DNA from: Gaoshiqia sediminis
Lineage (GTDB): Bacteria > Bacteroidota > Bacteroidia > Bacteroidales > Prolixibacteraceae
DNA: 64,000 nucleotides
Reading direction: 5' to 3'
Assembly (NCBI RefSeq): GCF_025907915.1
Contig: NZ_JAPAAF010000001.1
Location: forward strand, 310,001 to 374,000
Under the pieces are notes generated by a model that worked only from the letters and a program-made list of their open reading frames with translations, was not told the origin of the DNA and ran no database searches. Made by a program: the position numbers and the translations under genes. Shown one piece after another: positions 49,678 through 59,332 of the stretch (positions are counted from its first letter, which is position 1; every line of letters starts with the position of its first letter).

Positions 49678-50551
49678 GGGTAAATAGAACTGTTTATCAA
49701 TTAGTTTGAATCGAATTAATACGCAAATCAGTTTTTTCCACCCTTAAGCACACAAGCACATTATGCTTTATAGTCCCATTTCATATTCGAATAATATTTG
49801 AAAATGCAAAATTACCTTAAAAGCAACCCACCATCTCCACCAGCAATGTAATCTCTCTTATCGAATACACTTCCAAGAGTTAGTTGATTTTCCTAACCGG
49901 TATTCCTGCGGTTGGTATTACTTTATTATCAATAAGCACATCAGTATTATCAGGAAGTTCCATCTCGTAATCGTCGTCAGTCTAATGTAGTATTCTGATC
50001 GTACAAAATGACCGATATTCTCATTTGGTATTCTTCACAACTTCCCTCAAAATTTATTTCTCACTTAATAGTCTGACTCCGAGTATAGATTTCTGGCATT
50101 CCAGTCTGCTAAGAGTTGGCGCAACACCATCAGAACCAACAATCCATAGTGATAATGCGCATAACCATAAATGGGGCACGACTGCGATAAATGCAGGTAA
50201 CCTGGCTTCTGTCACAAACGTGCCGATCCGGGAAACGACTGCGAAATGATCATTCTCCTGTCTACTTGCCCCTGCTGTAATTCCATTACATAATACAGGG
50301 GCATGATTGGTCGGAAATAGTCATTGCCCATGTCAATAATCCGCGAGTACTCTCCCACACGATAGCCTTTGGAACCAATTCCTTCGTGTTCGCCATACAT
50401 CAAGTGACGGGAGCATGTTCAGCATTGATATTAAATTTCTCAAATCTTTCATATTACAATTGCTGACATTCATATGTATAACATTATTTCATCCTCAAAA
50501 AGATAAAAATCTAGATGCCGAACAGCGAAGATCCTTATAAAGTATTCTTGA
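49678..50551. other. 874-bp gene-poor junction between element and PUL
   Basis: No intact gene, integrase or tRNA is seen. On the minus strand a coding-like relic runs through 50040-50403: one frame opens at 50403 (GEHEGIGSKGYRVGEYSRI and DYFRPIMPLYYVMELQQGQV) and ends near 50212, and a second frame continues (RIGTFVTEARLPAFIAVVP) to a stop near 50064, so one frameshift may divide a former gene. The protein is unrecognised. The stretch 49680-49990 is low-complexity AT-rich DNA. This is where the element's right end ought to be. Confidence 0.35.
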
Positions 50552-52519
50552 CTAATGTTTTTCCGGCAACCATATCTTCATTTTATTTGCTCTCCGGTTG
50601 TTCCATACATAATATGGAATTGCCGTGAATACTTTCCCTCTTTCGTCGGATGCAGTAATCACCTCGACGCCTCCCAAAAAGTCTGTTACAAATGAATTTG
50701 CGAAAGATGTTTCAGGAGTCACTGTTAGCTGATCCACATCGGCATTGTCGGCTCCTTCGACACAATAGACGATTGGTCCGCGTTCAAACGCTACCTTGCC
50801 TTTGTTATCTGCAACCATCGGGTTCGCCTTTACACGTCGAATATCCATTGGCAATTCATAGTCAATCACATCGCCCTTCTTCCAGCTGCGGGTAATCACC
50901 GCGTATCCTTTTTCTGTCGTGTATTCAGCTGGTTCTCCGTTCACCCGAACAATCACCGGATTGGTCGTTGTTGCGTCGTATCTATACAAATCACTTGGCA
51001 CAGGTTGATTTACAGCCCAGCCGGGGATACGAAGAAAAACAGCCAGTTCTGATTCCTTCTCAGGCGACACTTCCACTTTCACTTTACCTTCCCATGGGAA
51101 TTTTGTTTCTTGTCTCACAGCCACTTTGTTTCCATTGACCTCGATATCGGAAGAGCTTTGTACAAACAGGTTCACATAGATCTTGTTATCGGTTTGTGCA
51201 AACACATAACCGGGAACGGAAGGCATAAAGCGACACAGGTTGGTTGGACAACAGGAACAGTCAAACCAGGGTTCGCGAATTAAGCTTCCGCCGCTATTGA
51301 AATGATAATGCATGTCGCATTCCAGCGGGTTGGGATAGAAAAAGTTTTTACCATCCAGGGCGACACCGGAGATTACACCGTTGTAAAGACTACGCTCCAG
51401 CACGTCGATGTACTTGGAGTCGCCGTGAAGCAGAAACATCCGGTAGTTCCAGTACACGTTGGCTATAGCCGCGCAGGTTTCATTGTATGCTGTCAGATTC
51501 GGCAATTCATAGTTTTCGCCAAATGCCTCGCCTTCATGACGAGCTCCTATTCCACCGGTCAGGTACATTTTCTTCGAAACAATATTGTCCCAGATCTTGT
51601 CTACGGCGGATTGATAAGCATCATCATTATATAAGGCTGCCACATCGGTCATCCCGGCATACATATAGGCTGCACGCACCGCATGCCCGACTGCCTCATC
51701 CTGCTCCACAACGGGCTTGTGGTCCTGGGTGTAAGCCTTGTAACTGGCCCGGTGAGTGCTGTCGCCTCTCATATCCAGGAAATGGCGGGACAGCTTCAGG
51801 TAGTCTTCATTTTTCGTAATCAGGTACAACTTAATCAGGCCGGTTTCCACAATTTGGTGGCCCGGAACCTCGTAAGGGAGTTGATTGTTAAACACATCAA
51901 CCAAAAGATCGGCATTCTTTGTCGCAATATCCAACAGGTTCGTTTTACCTGTCGCGTGGTAGTGCGCAGCCGCCGCTTCGTACATGTGTCCTGCATTGTA
52001 CAACTCATGACTCCAGGCCAGGTTTTCCCATCTTCCTCCCGGAGGACACCACTCTGCAGGAGAATCCTGTGGATTGATTGTTTTCCAGGTGGTCAGATAC
52101 CCATCCGCCTCTTGCCCGATGGCAATACGGCCGATTACCGAATCAACATAAGCATCCAGCTTGGGATCGGGTGTTGTGGTCAGTGAGTAAGAAGCGCCTT
52201 CAATGATTTTATAAACATCGGAATCATCAAAAGGCATTTCTCCCTTAACCGGACCCTCCATTTTTCCTCCGGCAATCAGAAAGTTATCCATCCGCCCCAT
52301 TTCTTCGCACTTGGCAAACGAGGCCGGAATGGTCACTGTCCGGTTGGTTTCAATCTTTGGAGCCCAGAAGTGATCAGTAACCTTTACCTGATTAAAGGGG
52401 ACACCTTGAATCGCATAGTCTGCTGTAGCCAGCCCGGTGGATTGCTCCTTTTGCGAACAACCTGCGGCAAATGCCAGAGCCAGCAAAAAAACAATAAACG
52501 TTCTCATTTTCGTTATCAT
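50552..52519 (-). CDS. GH127 beta-L-arabinofuranosidase family enzyme
   Basis: A 655-aa lipoprotein (lipobox LAFAAGC near residue 21, after MRTFIVFLLA) of glycoside hydrolase family 127 (DUF1680). The active-site parts of the retaining Cys glycosidase are visible: YNETCAA near residue 348 supplies Glu and the first Cys, and CSCC near 420 provides the CysCys pair that holds zinc and the nucleophile (compare E338, C340 and C417/C418 of the Bifidobacterium enzyme HypBA1). An (alpha/alpha)6 barrel precedes beta domains. It should release L-arabinofuranose from plant glycans or glycoproteins. It is 30 bp downstream of the DUF5695 gene and last in the PUL. Confidence 0.86.
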   Translation of the reverse strand: MITKMRTFIVFLLALAFAAGCSQKEQSTGLATADYAIQGVPFNQVKVTDHFWAPKIETNRTVTIPASFAKCEEMGRMDNFLIAGGKMEGPVKGEMPFDDSDVYKIIEGASYSLTTTPDPKLDAYVDSVIGRIAIGQEADGYLTTWKTINPQDSPAEWCPPGGRWENLAWSHELYNAGHMYEAAAAHYHATGKTNLLDIATKNADLLVDVFNNQLPYEVPGHQIVETGLIKLYLITKNEDYLKLSRHFLDMRGDSTHRASYKAYTQDHKPVVEQDEAVGHAVRAAYMYAGMTDVAALYNDDAYQSAVDKIWDNIVSKKMYLTGGIGARHEGEAFGENYELPNLTAYNETCAAIANVYWNYRMFLLHGDSKYIDVLERSLYNGVISGVALDGKNFFYPNPLECDMHYHFNSGGSLIREPWFDCSCCPTNLCRFMPSVPGYVFAQTDNKIYVNLFVQSSSDIEVNGNKVAVRQETKFPWEGKVKVEVSPEKESELAVFLRIPGWAVNQPVPSDLYRYDATTTNPVIVRVNGEPAEYTTEKGYAVITRSWKKGDVIDYELPMDIRRVKANPMVADNKGKVAFERGPIVYCVEGADNADVDQLTVTPETSFANSFVTDFLGGVEVITASDERGKVFTAIPYYVWNNRRANKMKIWLPEKH

Positions 52520-52549
52520 GTTATTATCGGTTTTAGATTTTAAACGTTA

Positions 52550-55351
52550 CTATTTAAATTGAATTGTTACCTCTTCTTGCTCTTTGATCACCGGCAAATC
52601 AGCCTCCCAGCCTGTTGATGCTTTCCGAACGGAAACAACTTTTCCGGCTACGGTAAGGCTTTTCGGAATGTTCTTGTCGGAGCGAATTTTCAGCAAGGTA
52701 CTATGGCTTAAACCGGAATCTTCACCCAAAGCCTGTGGTGTTCGATTTTCAAGCTTGAAGGTTAACTTCTTTCCATCTGAGGAAATGACAACCGGACTCT
52801 CTTTTAAGAATCCATCCTGTACCAAGCTGATATGATACCGGCAGTCGTCAACAAGATAGCTAAATTGTTGACGAACACCGTCCCGGGGAATTACTTCAAC
52901 AGAAACTTTATCTTGCTTCAGCTCCCCGCCATATGCGTGAAGTCCAAACACTGAATCCTTGACCACTAACGTGCGGGCGGTATGAAACGCCGCCCCATAC
53001 CCCAGGTCAATCTCTCCATCGTAGTGCCAGACGCCGCGGACTTCATGTTTTCGGAGCCAGGTATCGCCATTCTTGGCACTAATAAAAGCCCATCCGGTTG
53101 CTCCGTCCTTTCCTTTGCCGGGATACCAGTAACCGTAGCCCGATGCTTGGTCGCCGGTATTCATCAAGGACCATGAACTTAAATAGGAATTGTAGCCCAA
53201 CTCCAGCCAGTCGGTGTTATCAGAATAATACAAGCCATATTCAAGCACGGACCAGCCGCCCATCATGGTCATGTAAGTCATTTCGTGCGTGTGCTTGGGA
53301 GAAGCACAGTCGGCGCCGGCCTGGTAATATTTTGGAGCCAACCAACCTCGTACCGATAAACCTGCATAGTGCTGACGGTCCATGAATTTTTCAGCATCTT
53401 CTTTGGTGACCGAGGGATGCGAGTACCACACTTTTTTATTTTTATCGTACCACAGCTTGTTGTCCGGTTTCATCGGATTTTCAACCGCATATTTGGCCAA
53501 GGCAAAAGACGACTCAAAGGCGGTCCGGTCAAAGCTGTATTCCGACCGATAGGGGTACTCATCATCGTAGATGAAATATTTAGCCTTCTTTTCCCATTCC
53601 TTTCGCAAAAAGTCCGCATCAGCCTGCCTTCCATGTTTCTCCAATTCCGACATCACCTCCAGGATTATCCACTCATTGTAGATTCCCCACTTATAGGTGT
53701 CGAACCAGGACCAGATTTCATACGGGTACTTGTAATAAGCGACTGCTGTTTGGAAAGCCCTTTCGAGGTATTCATTGGCATCCAGATAGTGTGTCCACTG
53801 CGGTGCTTCTTTTGCAATTTCGTACATGTGATAATACAGCTTGATGATATGCGGATAATCGTAAGCACGCCAAGTCTGCATGACTTTATCATCATTGGGG
53901 AAAAGCATGGCATGCAAAGCAGAATCGCGTGAGACATACCAATTCGGAACGCCGTAAACGCCATACGGATAAGGTTTTTCTTCATCGGTACGCTGCAACT
54001 TGCCCCATACAAAATTCTCGATGTAGTATTCCAGCGAAGCAATTTCGGCAGAATCGGGATAAACCACATTTTTTGCGGCGACATAGGGAGCCTTTGACAA
54101 ACCGGGGTCGTCACATGCAAGCACATAGGCATACCATCCGTCGAATCCATCCGAATCTTCAGGCCCCCGAAGTTTGCCGTATTTCATATCATAAACCGAA
54201 TAGAGACCATCCCACCATTTTCCCGGTGCTTTATGCTGCTGGTGATTAACGATAAACGAACTTCGTTTTTTGATCAAGGTTTCAATTGGTTCAGTTGAAA
54301 AGAACTCCATCACCGTTTGTTCACCGCTGCTGTACCAAACTGTAATCAGGTTTTCCCCTAATCGGTCAAAATGAATATCATAAAGTTGGGCACCGTTGGG
54401 GGCTGTGCCTAATGATTTAATCTCGGTCTGATTCGGAAACTCAGCGATCAAAGAGTCTATTTTCCCTTGCAATCGGATCGCAACTGTTGTGGAAAGATCA
54501 CGAGGTACCGTATAGCCAGGAGCTGCACGGACATCGAGCGAACCGTTTTGATAAAGAGCATCTCTCATATCCTCATAACGAGGAACCGATGTCAACAAAA
54601 ATTCAAATACGACACGATTTCCACGCTGACCGGCAGGCGCCAATTGGTGCGTTGTGTGAGGCAAACGCCAATTCCCCTCAGTCTTCGGCCCGGTGCGCCC
54701 GGAATAGATATACGTATTTAAGGTTTGATTAGAATAATCAAAAAACTCCAGCGGTGTGTTTTCCCCTGTCAACATCAGGTAAAAAGGACCTTCACCCGAC
54801 GGTTTGGAAAAGCTCACAAAGGAGGAATTTAAGGAAATGCTCTGCTTTTGAATATAACTGTCTTCAAAAATTATTTTGGGTGTGGTATTCTCGTGTCTGC
54901 GATCGGGGGAATTCCATCTTACAGGCAGCACCACATCCCCCAACTCGATCTCCCGCTTTCCCGTATTGGTAAGCTCCACGCGCAAATGCAGGCCATCATC
55001 TTTCAAATTGAAGGACCTTTTCATGCAAAGCGGCATTTCAAATAACGAATCAGTAAATAAGACAGTTTGCTCATCTATTTTCGAAAAGCGGGTGTTGGCT
55101 GTAATCAAACTCACCCAGTCTTCTTCATTCACCCGATATTGAACTTCGATATTCCCCCAATCGTCTCCCTGTGAAAACAAATCAGCGGAGTCGGACAAGG
55201 CGCGAAATGCCGATACGCCGGACCTGGAAAATACGGCTTGAAATTTTGTGTTTTTTAATTCCGGAGATTGGCCCTCAGCCCCGAAGGGATTGAGTATCGC
55301 TAATCCTATTAGCAAAAAACAGGTCGAAATTAGTTTTATTGGTTTGATCAT
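52550..55351 (-). CDS. DUF5695 putative carbohydrate-active protein
   Basis: A 933-aa exported protein (signal MIKPIKLISTCFLLIGLAILNPFGAEG) matching the DUF5695 type found in Bacteroidota PULs. The N-terminal ~350 residues are beta-rich; from ~360 to 700 the sequence is helical and Trp/Tyr-rich (GKWWDGLYSVYDMKYGKL, IWSWFDTYKWGIYNEWIILE), as in an (alpha/alpha) barrel glycosidase; a beta C-terminus follows. Conserved acids in DSDGFDGW and GIYNEW are catalytic candidates. It is probably a glycoside hydrolase or lyase in the periplasm, acting on the same glycan as the flanking GH127 enzymes. No biochemical role is established. Confidence 0.68.
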   Translation of the reverse strand: MIKPIKLISTCFLLIGLAILNPFGAEGQSPELKNTKFQAVFSRSGVSAFRALSDSADLFSQGDDWGNIEVQYRVNEEDWVSLITANTRFSKIDEQTVLFTDSLFEMPLCMKRSFNLKDDGLHLRVELTNTGKREIELGDVVLPVRWNSPDRRHENTTPKIIFEDSYIQKQSISLNSSFVSFSKPSGEGPFYLMLTGENTPLEFFDYSNQTLNTYIYSGRTGPKTEGNWRLPHTTHQLAPAGQRGNRVVFEFLLTSVPRYEDMRDALYQNGSLDVRAAPGYTVPRDLSTTVAIRLQGKIDSLIAEFPNQTEIKSLGTAPNGAQLYDIHFDRLGENLITVWYSSGEQTVMEFFSTEPIETLIKKRSSFIVNHQQHKAPGKWWDGLYSVYDMKYGKLRGPEDSDGFDGWYAYVLACDDPGLSKAPYVAAKNVVYPDSAEIASLEYYIENFVWGKLQRTDEEKPYPYGVYGVPNWYVSRDSALHAMLFPNDDKVMQTWRAYDYPHIIKLYYHMYEIAKEAPQWTHYLDANEYLERAFQTAVAYYKYPYEIWSWFDTYKWGIYNEWIILEVMSELEKHGRQADADFLRKEWEKKAKYFIYDDEYPYRSEYSFDRTAFESSFALAKYAVENPMKPDNKLWYDKNKKVWYSHPSVTKEDAEKFMDRQHYAGLSVRGWLAPKYYQAGADCASPKHTHEMTYMTMMGGWSVLEYGLYYSDNTDWLELGYNSYLSSWSLMNTGDQASGYGYWYPGKGKDGATGWAFISAKNGDTWLRKHEVRGVWHYDGEIDLGYGAAFHTARTLVVKDSVFGLHAYGGELKQDKVSVEVIPRDGVRQQFSYLVDDCRYHISLVQDGFLKESPVVISSDGKKLTFKLENRTPQALGEDSGLSHSTLLKIRSDKNIPKSLTVAGKVVSVRKASTGWEADLPVIKEQEEVTIQFK

Positions 55352-55472
55352 TTTTCGTGAATATTTTGTTTCGGCGACGGAATCAAGTCACCCTTTAAAA
55401 AACTGCTGTTTAATAAAGGATGACCATCATTTTTCCGTGTGCTATTCTACCCTTTGTTTTACTGCAGAAAGC

Positions 55473-57476
55473 CTATTTGATACTCGTGTCATACAACCAT
55501 ATTCCGTACGAGAATGCATTGGAATGTTCGTCCGGCTTTGGAGCCCCCTCGCGATACCATTGCCCGATATTGGCAAAAGGTGTAAGAATAATGTTCACTT
55601 CGTTTCCTTTATAAAGGGCCTTTGTTTCGTAAACGGGACCAAGCATTTGCTCATCAGGCTTGTCGGTAACGGTTGGGCTTACCGACGTATCGACCCGGAT
55701 ATCTTTGTCCAGATCCACATTGTCAGCTCCAAGCTGGCTGTTCCAGACCATATCCAAAGCATAAACAATCGGCCCGCGAACAAAAGCCGACGGCACCTTA
55801 TCCGTCGGTGTTTCTTGGTACATGTGTTCGCCACCTGGCAAATAAGACAAGGTATATTCGCTGTGATTAGGCCTTGTTACCCATTGTTCTTCCATCGGAA
55901 ACGTTATTTCAACCTGATCCCCTTGTTTCCATTCCCGGGCTAACTGAAGATAGGTGCCCGAGTTAACGCCACTCGTTTCCTCTCCGTTCACAGACACCAT
56001 CGGTTCTTTGCACCAGGATGGGATTCTCAGAAATAGATCTTTCTGAACAGGTTTTTCGGAAGTAATTGTCAGTTGGATATTTTCCGATTCCGGATACTTC
56101 GTTTGTATCGAGAATTTCAGTTCTTCACTGTTATAATCAGATGGCAAATATTGATTGACATAGAAATTTTGCTCTTTTTCAGCATACAGGAATGTAGGAA
56201 TAAGTGAAATGATCCGGTGCCCGCTGGCGGTACAACAGTCGGGACCATGAAAAAAACCATCCGGTTTCGTTCCGTTTGGAGCCGTGTGGTATCGGCAAAT
56301 ACCAACATCAGCAGCCTGTGCTGCAAACACGTGGTTAATCATCAGGCGTTCGATGGCGTCGGCATACTTTACATCGCCGGTAAGTTCCAACAACATTTGA
56401 GTGAGTTGCATCCACGACATGGTGGCACAGGTTTCAACAATATTTCCCGAAAGTGGCTTTACATAGCCATGCTCGTAGTGTTCAGCCACACTCACCCCAC
56501 CGGTAATATACATTTGACGTTTGCTGATATCATCCCAAGCCCCCATTACTTTACGAAGCAACGATTTATCGCCGGTAATACGGTAAAGTCTTAAAAATCC
56601 CATGAAATTCATGTGGAAAGTATGAGAATGCACATAGGGTTGCAACTCGTCAACACCAAGCGTGCCGTCAGCAACTGAATCTAACCTGGAGAATGAATCC
56701 CAGCCGCTCCATTTGTCAATATTACTCACAACCCATTCGCTCCAATCCAGGTATTTTTTCTTTCCGGTTATTTCGTACAGTCGGGCAACAGGATCAGCCA
56801 ACAAAGTTCCTTCCCACGAATAGTGCACGCTATGCCCCGCGAACTGCGATTTTCCGTCTAACTTTTTATGTTTGTTCTCCGGGGATCTTAAATCCGATGG
56901 CCAAAACTCCAGTTTTCCGGGACCAAAATATTGTAAAAAATAATCGGCAAGTTTTTCAACAGCAGTCAATGCTTTCTCATTGCCGGTTTCTTCATAAACC
57001 GTCATAAACGCGTGGAAGACGAAATACAATTCATAGGGGTCCATCCCCCGGATTGGTCGTTCCGGCGAGCGAAAACTTTTAGCCGTCGCACCCACGTAGC
57101 CGCTTTCTTCCTGCGAGTCGATGATACGATCCAAAATCGTTTTCGCTTTTGCCAACAATTCTTCATCATCGGCCTGAATTGCCGACAGATAAGCAGATTC
57201 GATCCATTTCCCATGCTGTTCTGCTTTTGTCCAATCCCAGTCGGTGTGCTCTCTTTTCACAATGAAATCAACATACTTATCTATGGGGAAATTCTTCAAA
57301 TAGTTGTTTCGGTTCACCTCCATGCGATAACCAAAAAAACCGGAAATGTTTTTTATTGAGGATACTTGCACGGGGGTTTGTTTTAACCCAATCTGTTGGT
57401 GTTCTTTTGTTTCAACTGACGAACACGCAGAGAGATGGAGGCATATGAATGCAAAAAATATACTGAAGTATTTCAT
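55473..57476 (-). CDS. second GH127-family glycosidase
   Basis: A 667-aa GH127 protein, divergent from the one at 50552. It is a lipoprotein (LHLSACSSVE, lipobox LSAC). Active-site markers are VETCATMSW near residue 349 (Glu and Cys) and CCTASGHR near 413 (CysCys). It lacks the four-Cys CxCCP form seen in the other copy. The first ~200 residues form the barrel start with DWDWTKAEQHGKWI. It could differ in linkage or aglycone preference (beta-1,2- versus beta-1,4-Araf). It is the first enzyme gene after susD (a 214-bp gap with no visible gene), so it may be the most strongly expressed. Confidence 0.84.
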   Translation of the reverse strand: MKYFSIFFAFICLHLSACSSVETKEHQQIGLKQTPVQVSSIKNISGFFGYRMEVNRNNYLKNFPIDKYVDFIVKREHTDWDWTKAEQHGKWIESAYLSAIQADDEELLAKAKTILDRIIDSQEESGYVGATAKSFRSPERPIRGMDPYELYFVFHAFMTVYEETGNEKALTAVEKLADYFLQYFGPGKLEFWPSDLRSPENKHKKLDGKSQFAGHSVHYSWEGTLLADPVARLYEITGKKKYLDWSEWVVSNIDKWSGWDSFSRLDSVADGTLGVDELQPYVHSHTFHMNFMGFLRLYRITGDKSLLRKVMGAWDDISKRQMYITGGVSVAEHYEHGYVKPLSGNIVETCATMSWMQLTQMLLELTGDVKYADAIERLMINHVFAAQAADVGICRYHTAPNGTKPDGFFHGPDCCTASGHRIISLIPTFLYAEKEQNFYVNQYLPSDYNSEELKFSIQTKYPESENIQLTITSEKPVQKDLFLRIPSWCKEPMVSVNGEETSGVNSGTYLQLAREWKQGDQVEITFPMEEQWVTRPNHSEYTLSYLPGGEHMYQETPTDKVPSAFVRGPIVYALDMVWNSQLGADNVDLDKDIRVDTSVSPTVTDKPDEQMLGPVYETKALYKGNEVNIILTPFANIGQWYREGAPKPDEHSNAFSYGIWLYDTSIK

Positions 57477-57690
57477 TTTTTAATGATTTAATTCTATAAC
57501 GTTTTCTGTTTAAAGACTTTGTTCCAGTAAACTGGATAAATGAAGTAACGACGTAACATACAATCAATTATTCATCTACTCACGGAATAAAAACGAAGGC
57601 AAAGAAACGTCCGATCATCTATTCTTTAGAATGCAGACCCGACAAAAAAAGATCGGATCTGCAATTTCTACCAATTGAAATTGAAACACA

Positions 57691-59310
57691 TCAATAGTTC
57701 GGATTTTGAACTAGTTTTGGATTTGACGTAATCACACTTTCCGGAATTGGGAATAAAGTTCGGTAATCGCCATTAGGCTCGTGAGACAACCAGCTCTTCG
57801 TCGTAAAGATGCCGAAACGAATCATGTTTCTTCTGGTGTATCCTTCCCAGGCAAATTCCCAGTTCCATTCGTCGAACATCCGGCCAAACTGAACAGGTGC
57901 TTGGTCACCCGGATCGGTGATCATGTAGTTTTCCACAACTCCCCATTCGAAGGAAGAATCTTCTTTCAATTGTTCATCCGTTACCGTAGCTTTCGATGGA
58001 TCATCTTTAAAAGCTCGTTGTCTAACTTCGGTAACTAAATCTCCTGCTCCGGGCTGATTGGTTCTCAACAAACATTCGGCTTTCATCAGCAAGACCTCTG
58101 CATAACGAAACAAAGGAATATCACTATCAGCGCTCCATTGCGATCCCATTGGCACTTCATATTTGCCCATCCTGTAACCTTCCATCTCATTGGTGTACCT
58201 TCCATTCGGAAGTTCTTTCGAGAAAATTAACGGCTCACCAGCCAGATCATATACACCGTATAATGGATTCCCGTCAGCATCAAACTGTTGTCCCATCAGC
58301 CATGAATCTTCCAGACGTATATCACCTTCCTGATAGGTGTTGATGAACTGAGTCACTCCTTTGGGACCACCAGCAGCATTCGGTGGATAAACAGTTTTGT
58401 ATTTCTTTTGAAGCTCCGAATGCCATGAGTTCATAAACAAGAAGTTCCCCACAATACCCCTGTAGAAATCGTAGGGAATTGTAAATAGAACTTCTTTGGA
58501 CGATTCAGCACCTGCAGTCAGGAATGGGTCTTTATAGTCGGGGGCCAGGGCGCATTTGCCGCTGTTAATAATGTCGTTACACTGCGCAATACACTCATTC
58601 CAACGAGCAGTACCCGTGTAAACTTCAGCATTCAAATAAACATTGGCCAATAAGGTTTTTGCGGCCCATTTATTGAATCTACCATAGAGTTCTGCACCTT
58701 GTACTTCACTTAAGTCCGGGATTGCTTCGGTTAATTCAGTTACAATAAAATCGTAGATTTCCTGTCTTGTACTATTTTCGGGTAGCTCCTGTGAGGTGGT
58801 TATCACCAAAGGTGCATCACCGAAGTTATCACAAATCATCCAATAATAATAGGCCCTAAGTGCTCTAAGCTCTGCAATTGCCATTTGCTTTTCCGCTGCT
58901 GAGGGAGCAGGAATAATGTCGTTCTCTAACCGGCTTATGGCACTATTACAAAGAATCGCTCCCCTATAATTTTTGTCCCACAACATCCCTATCTGCATGG
59001 ATTCAGAGTTCCAGCTATGAAACATTAGACTCTTGAAAATACCTCCGTCGTCCCACCCGGTTACATTAGCAGGTAAGGCAATACAGCAAGCCGTGAGTTC
59101 CTGAGTTTGCCAGCGCCCAAAGACATCGCTATCATAAATAGGAGCATATGCACCAACAATATTTGGGGCAAAGTCATTGACAGAGTAATTGTAAGTTTGT
59201 TCGGTAACACTTGAATAGACAACTTCATCTAGGTTGTTGTTACAGCCAGCAATACCGAGCATGATAGTGGCCAGAAACAGATATATCGTGTAAAATCTAA
59301 AACTCTTCAT
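57691..59310 (-). CDS. susD: SusD/RagB-type outer-membrane glycan-binding lipoprotein
   Basis: A 539-aa SusD-family lipoprotein, lipobox IAGC near residue 23. SusD proteins cap the SusC transporter on the cell surface and bind glycan. Typical features: N-terminal helical TPR-like region (AEKQMAIAELRALRAYYYW), a SusD-like phrase YFPIP-type segment and FAWEGYTRRNMIRFG near residue 505, and ending with the usual FPIPESVI ... NPNY. It follows susC by 22 bp and begins the enzyme part of the PUL. The ligand specificity cannot be read from sequence. Confidence 0.92.
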   Translation of the reverse strand: MKSFRFYTIYLFLATIMLGIAGCNNNLDEVVYSSVTEQTYNYSVNDFAPNIVGAYAPIYDSDVFGRWQTQELTACCIALPANVTGWDDGGIFKSLMFHSWNSESMQIGMLWDKNYRGAILCNSAISRLENDIIPAPSAAEKQMAIAELRALRAYYYWMICDNFGDAPLVITTSQELPENSTRQEIYDFIVTELTEAIPDLSEVQGAELYGRFNKWAAKTLLANVYLNAEVYTGTARWNECIAQCNDIINSGKCALAPDYKDPFLTAGAESSKEVLFTIPYDFYRGIVGNFLFMNSWHSELQKKYKTVYPPNAAGGPKGVTQFINTYQEGDIRLEDSWLMGQQFDADGNPLYGVYDLAGEPLIFSKELPNGRYTNEMEGYRMGKYEVPMGSQWSADSDIPLFRYAEVLLMKAECLLRTNQPGAGDLVTEVRQRAFKDDPSKATVTDEQLKEDSSFEWGVVENYMITDPGDQAPVQFGRMFDEWNWEFAWEGYTRRNMIRFGIFTTKSWLSHEPNGDYRTLFPIPESVITSNPKLVQNPNY

Positions 59311-59332
59311 AATCTTTCGAATTTAAAGTTGA

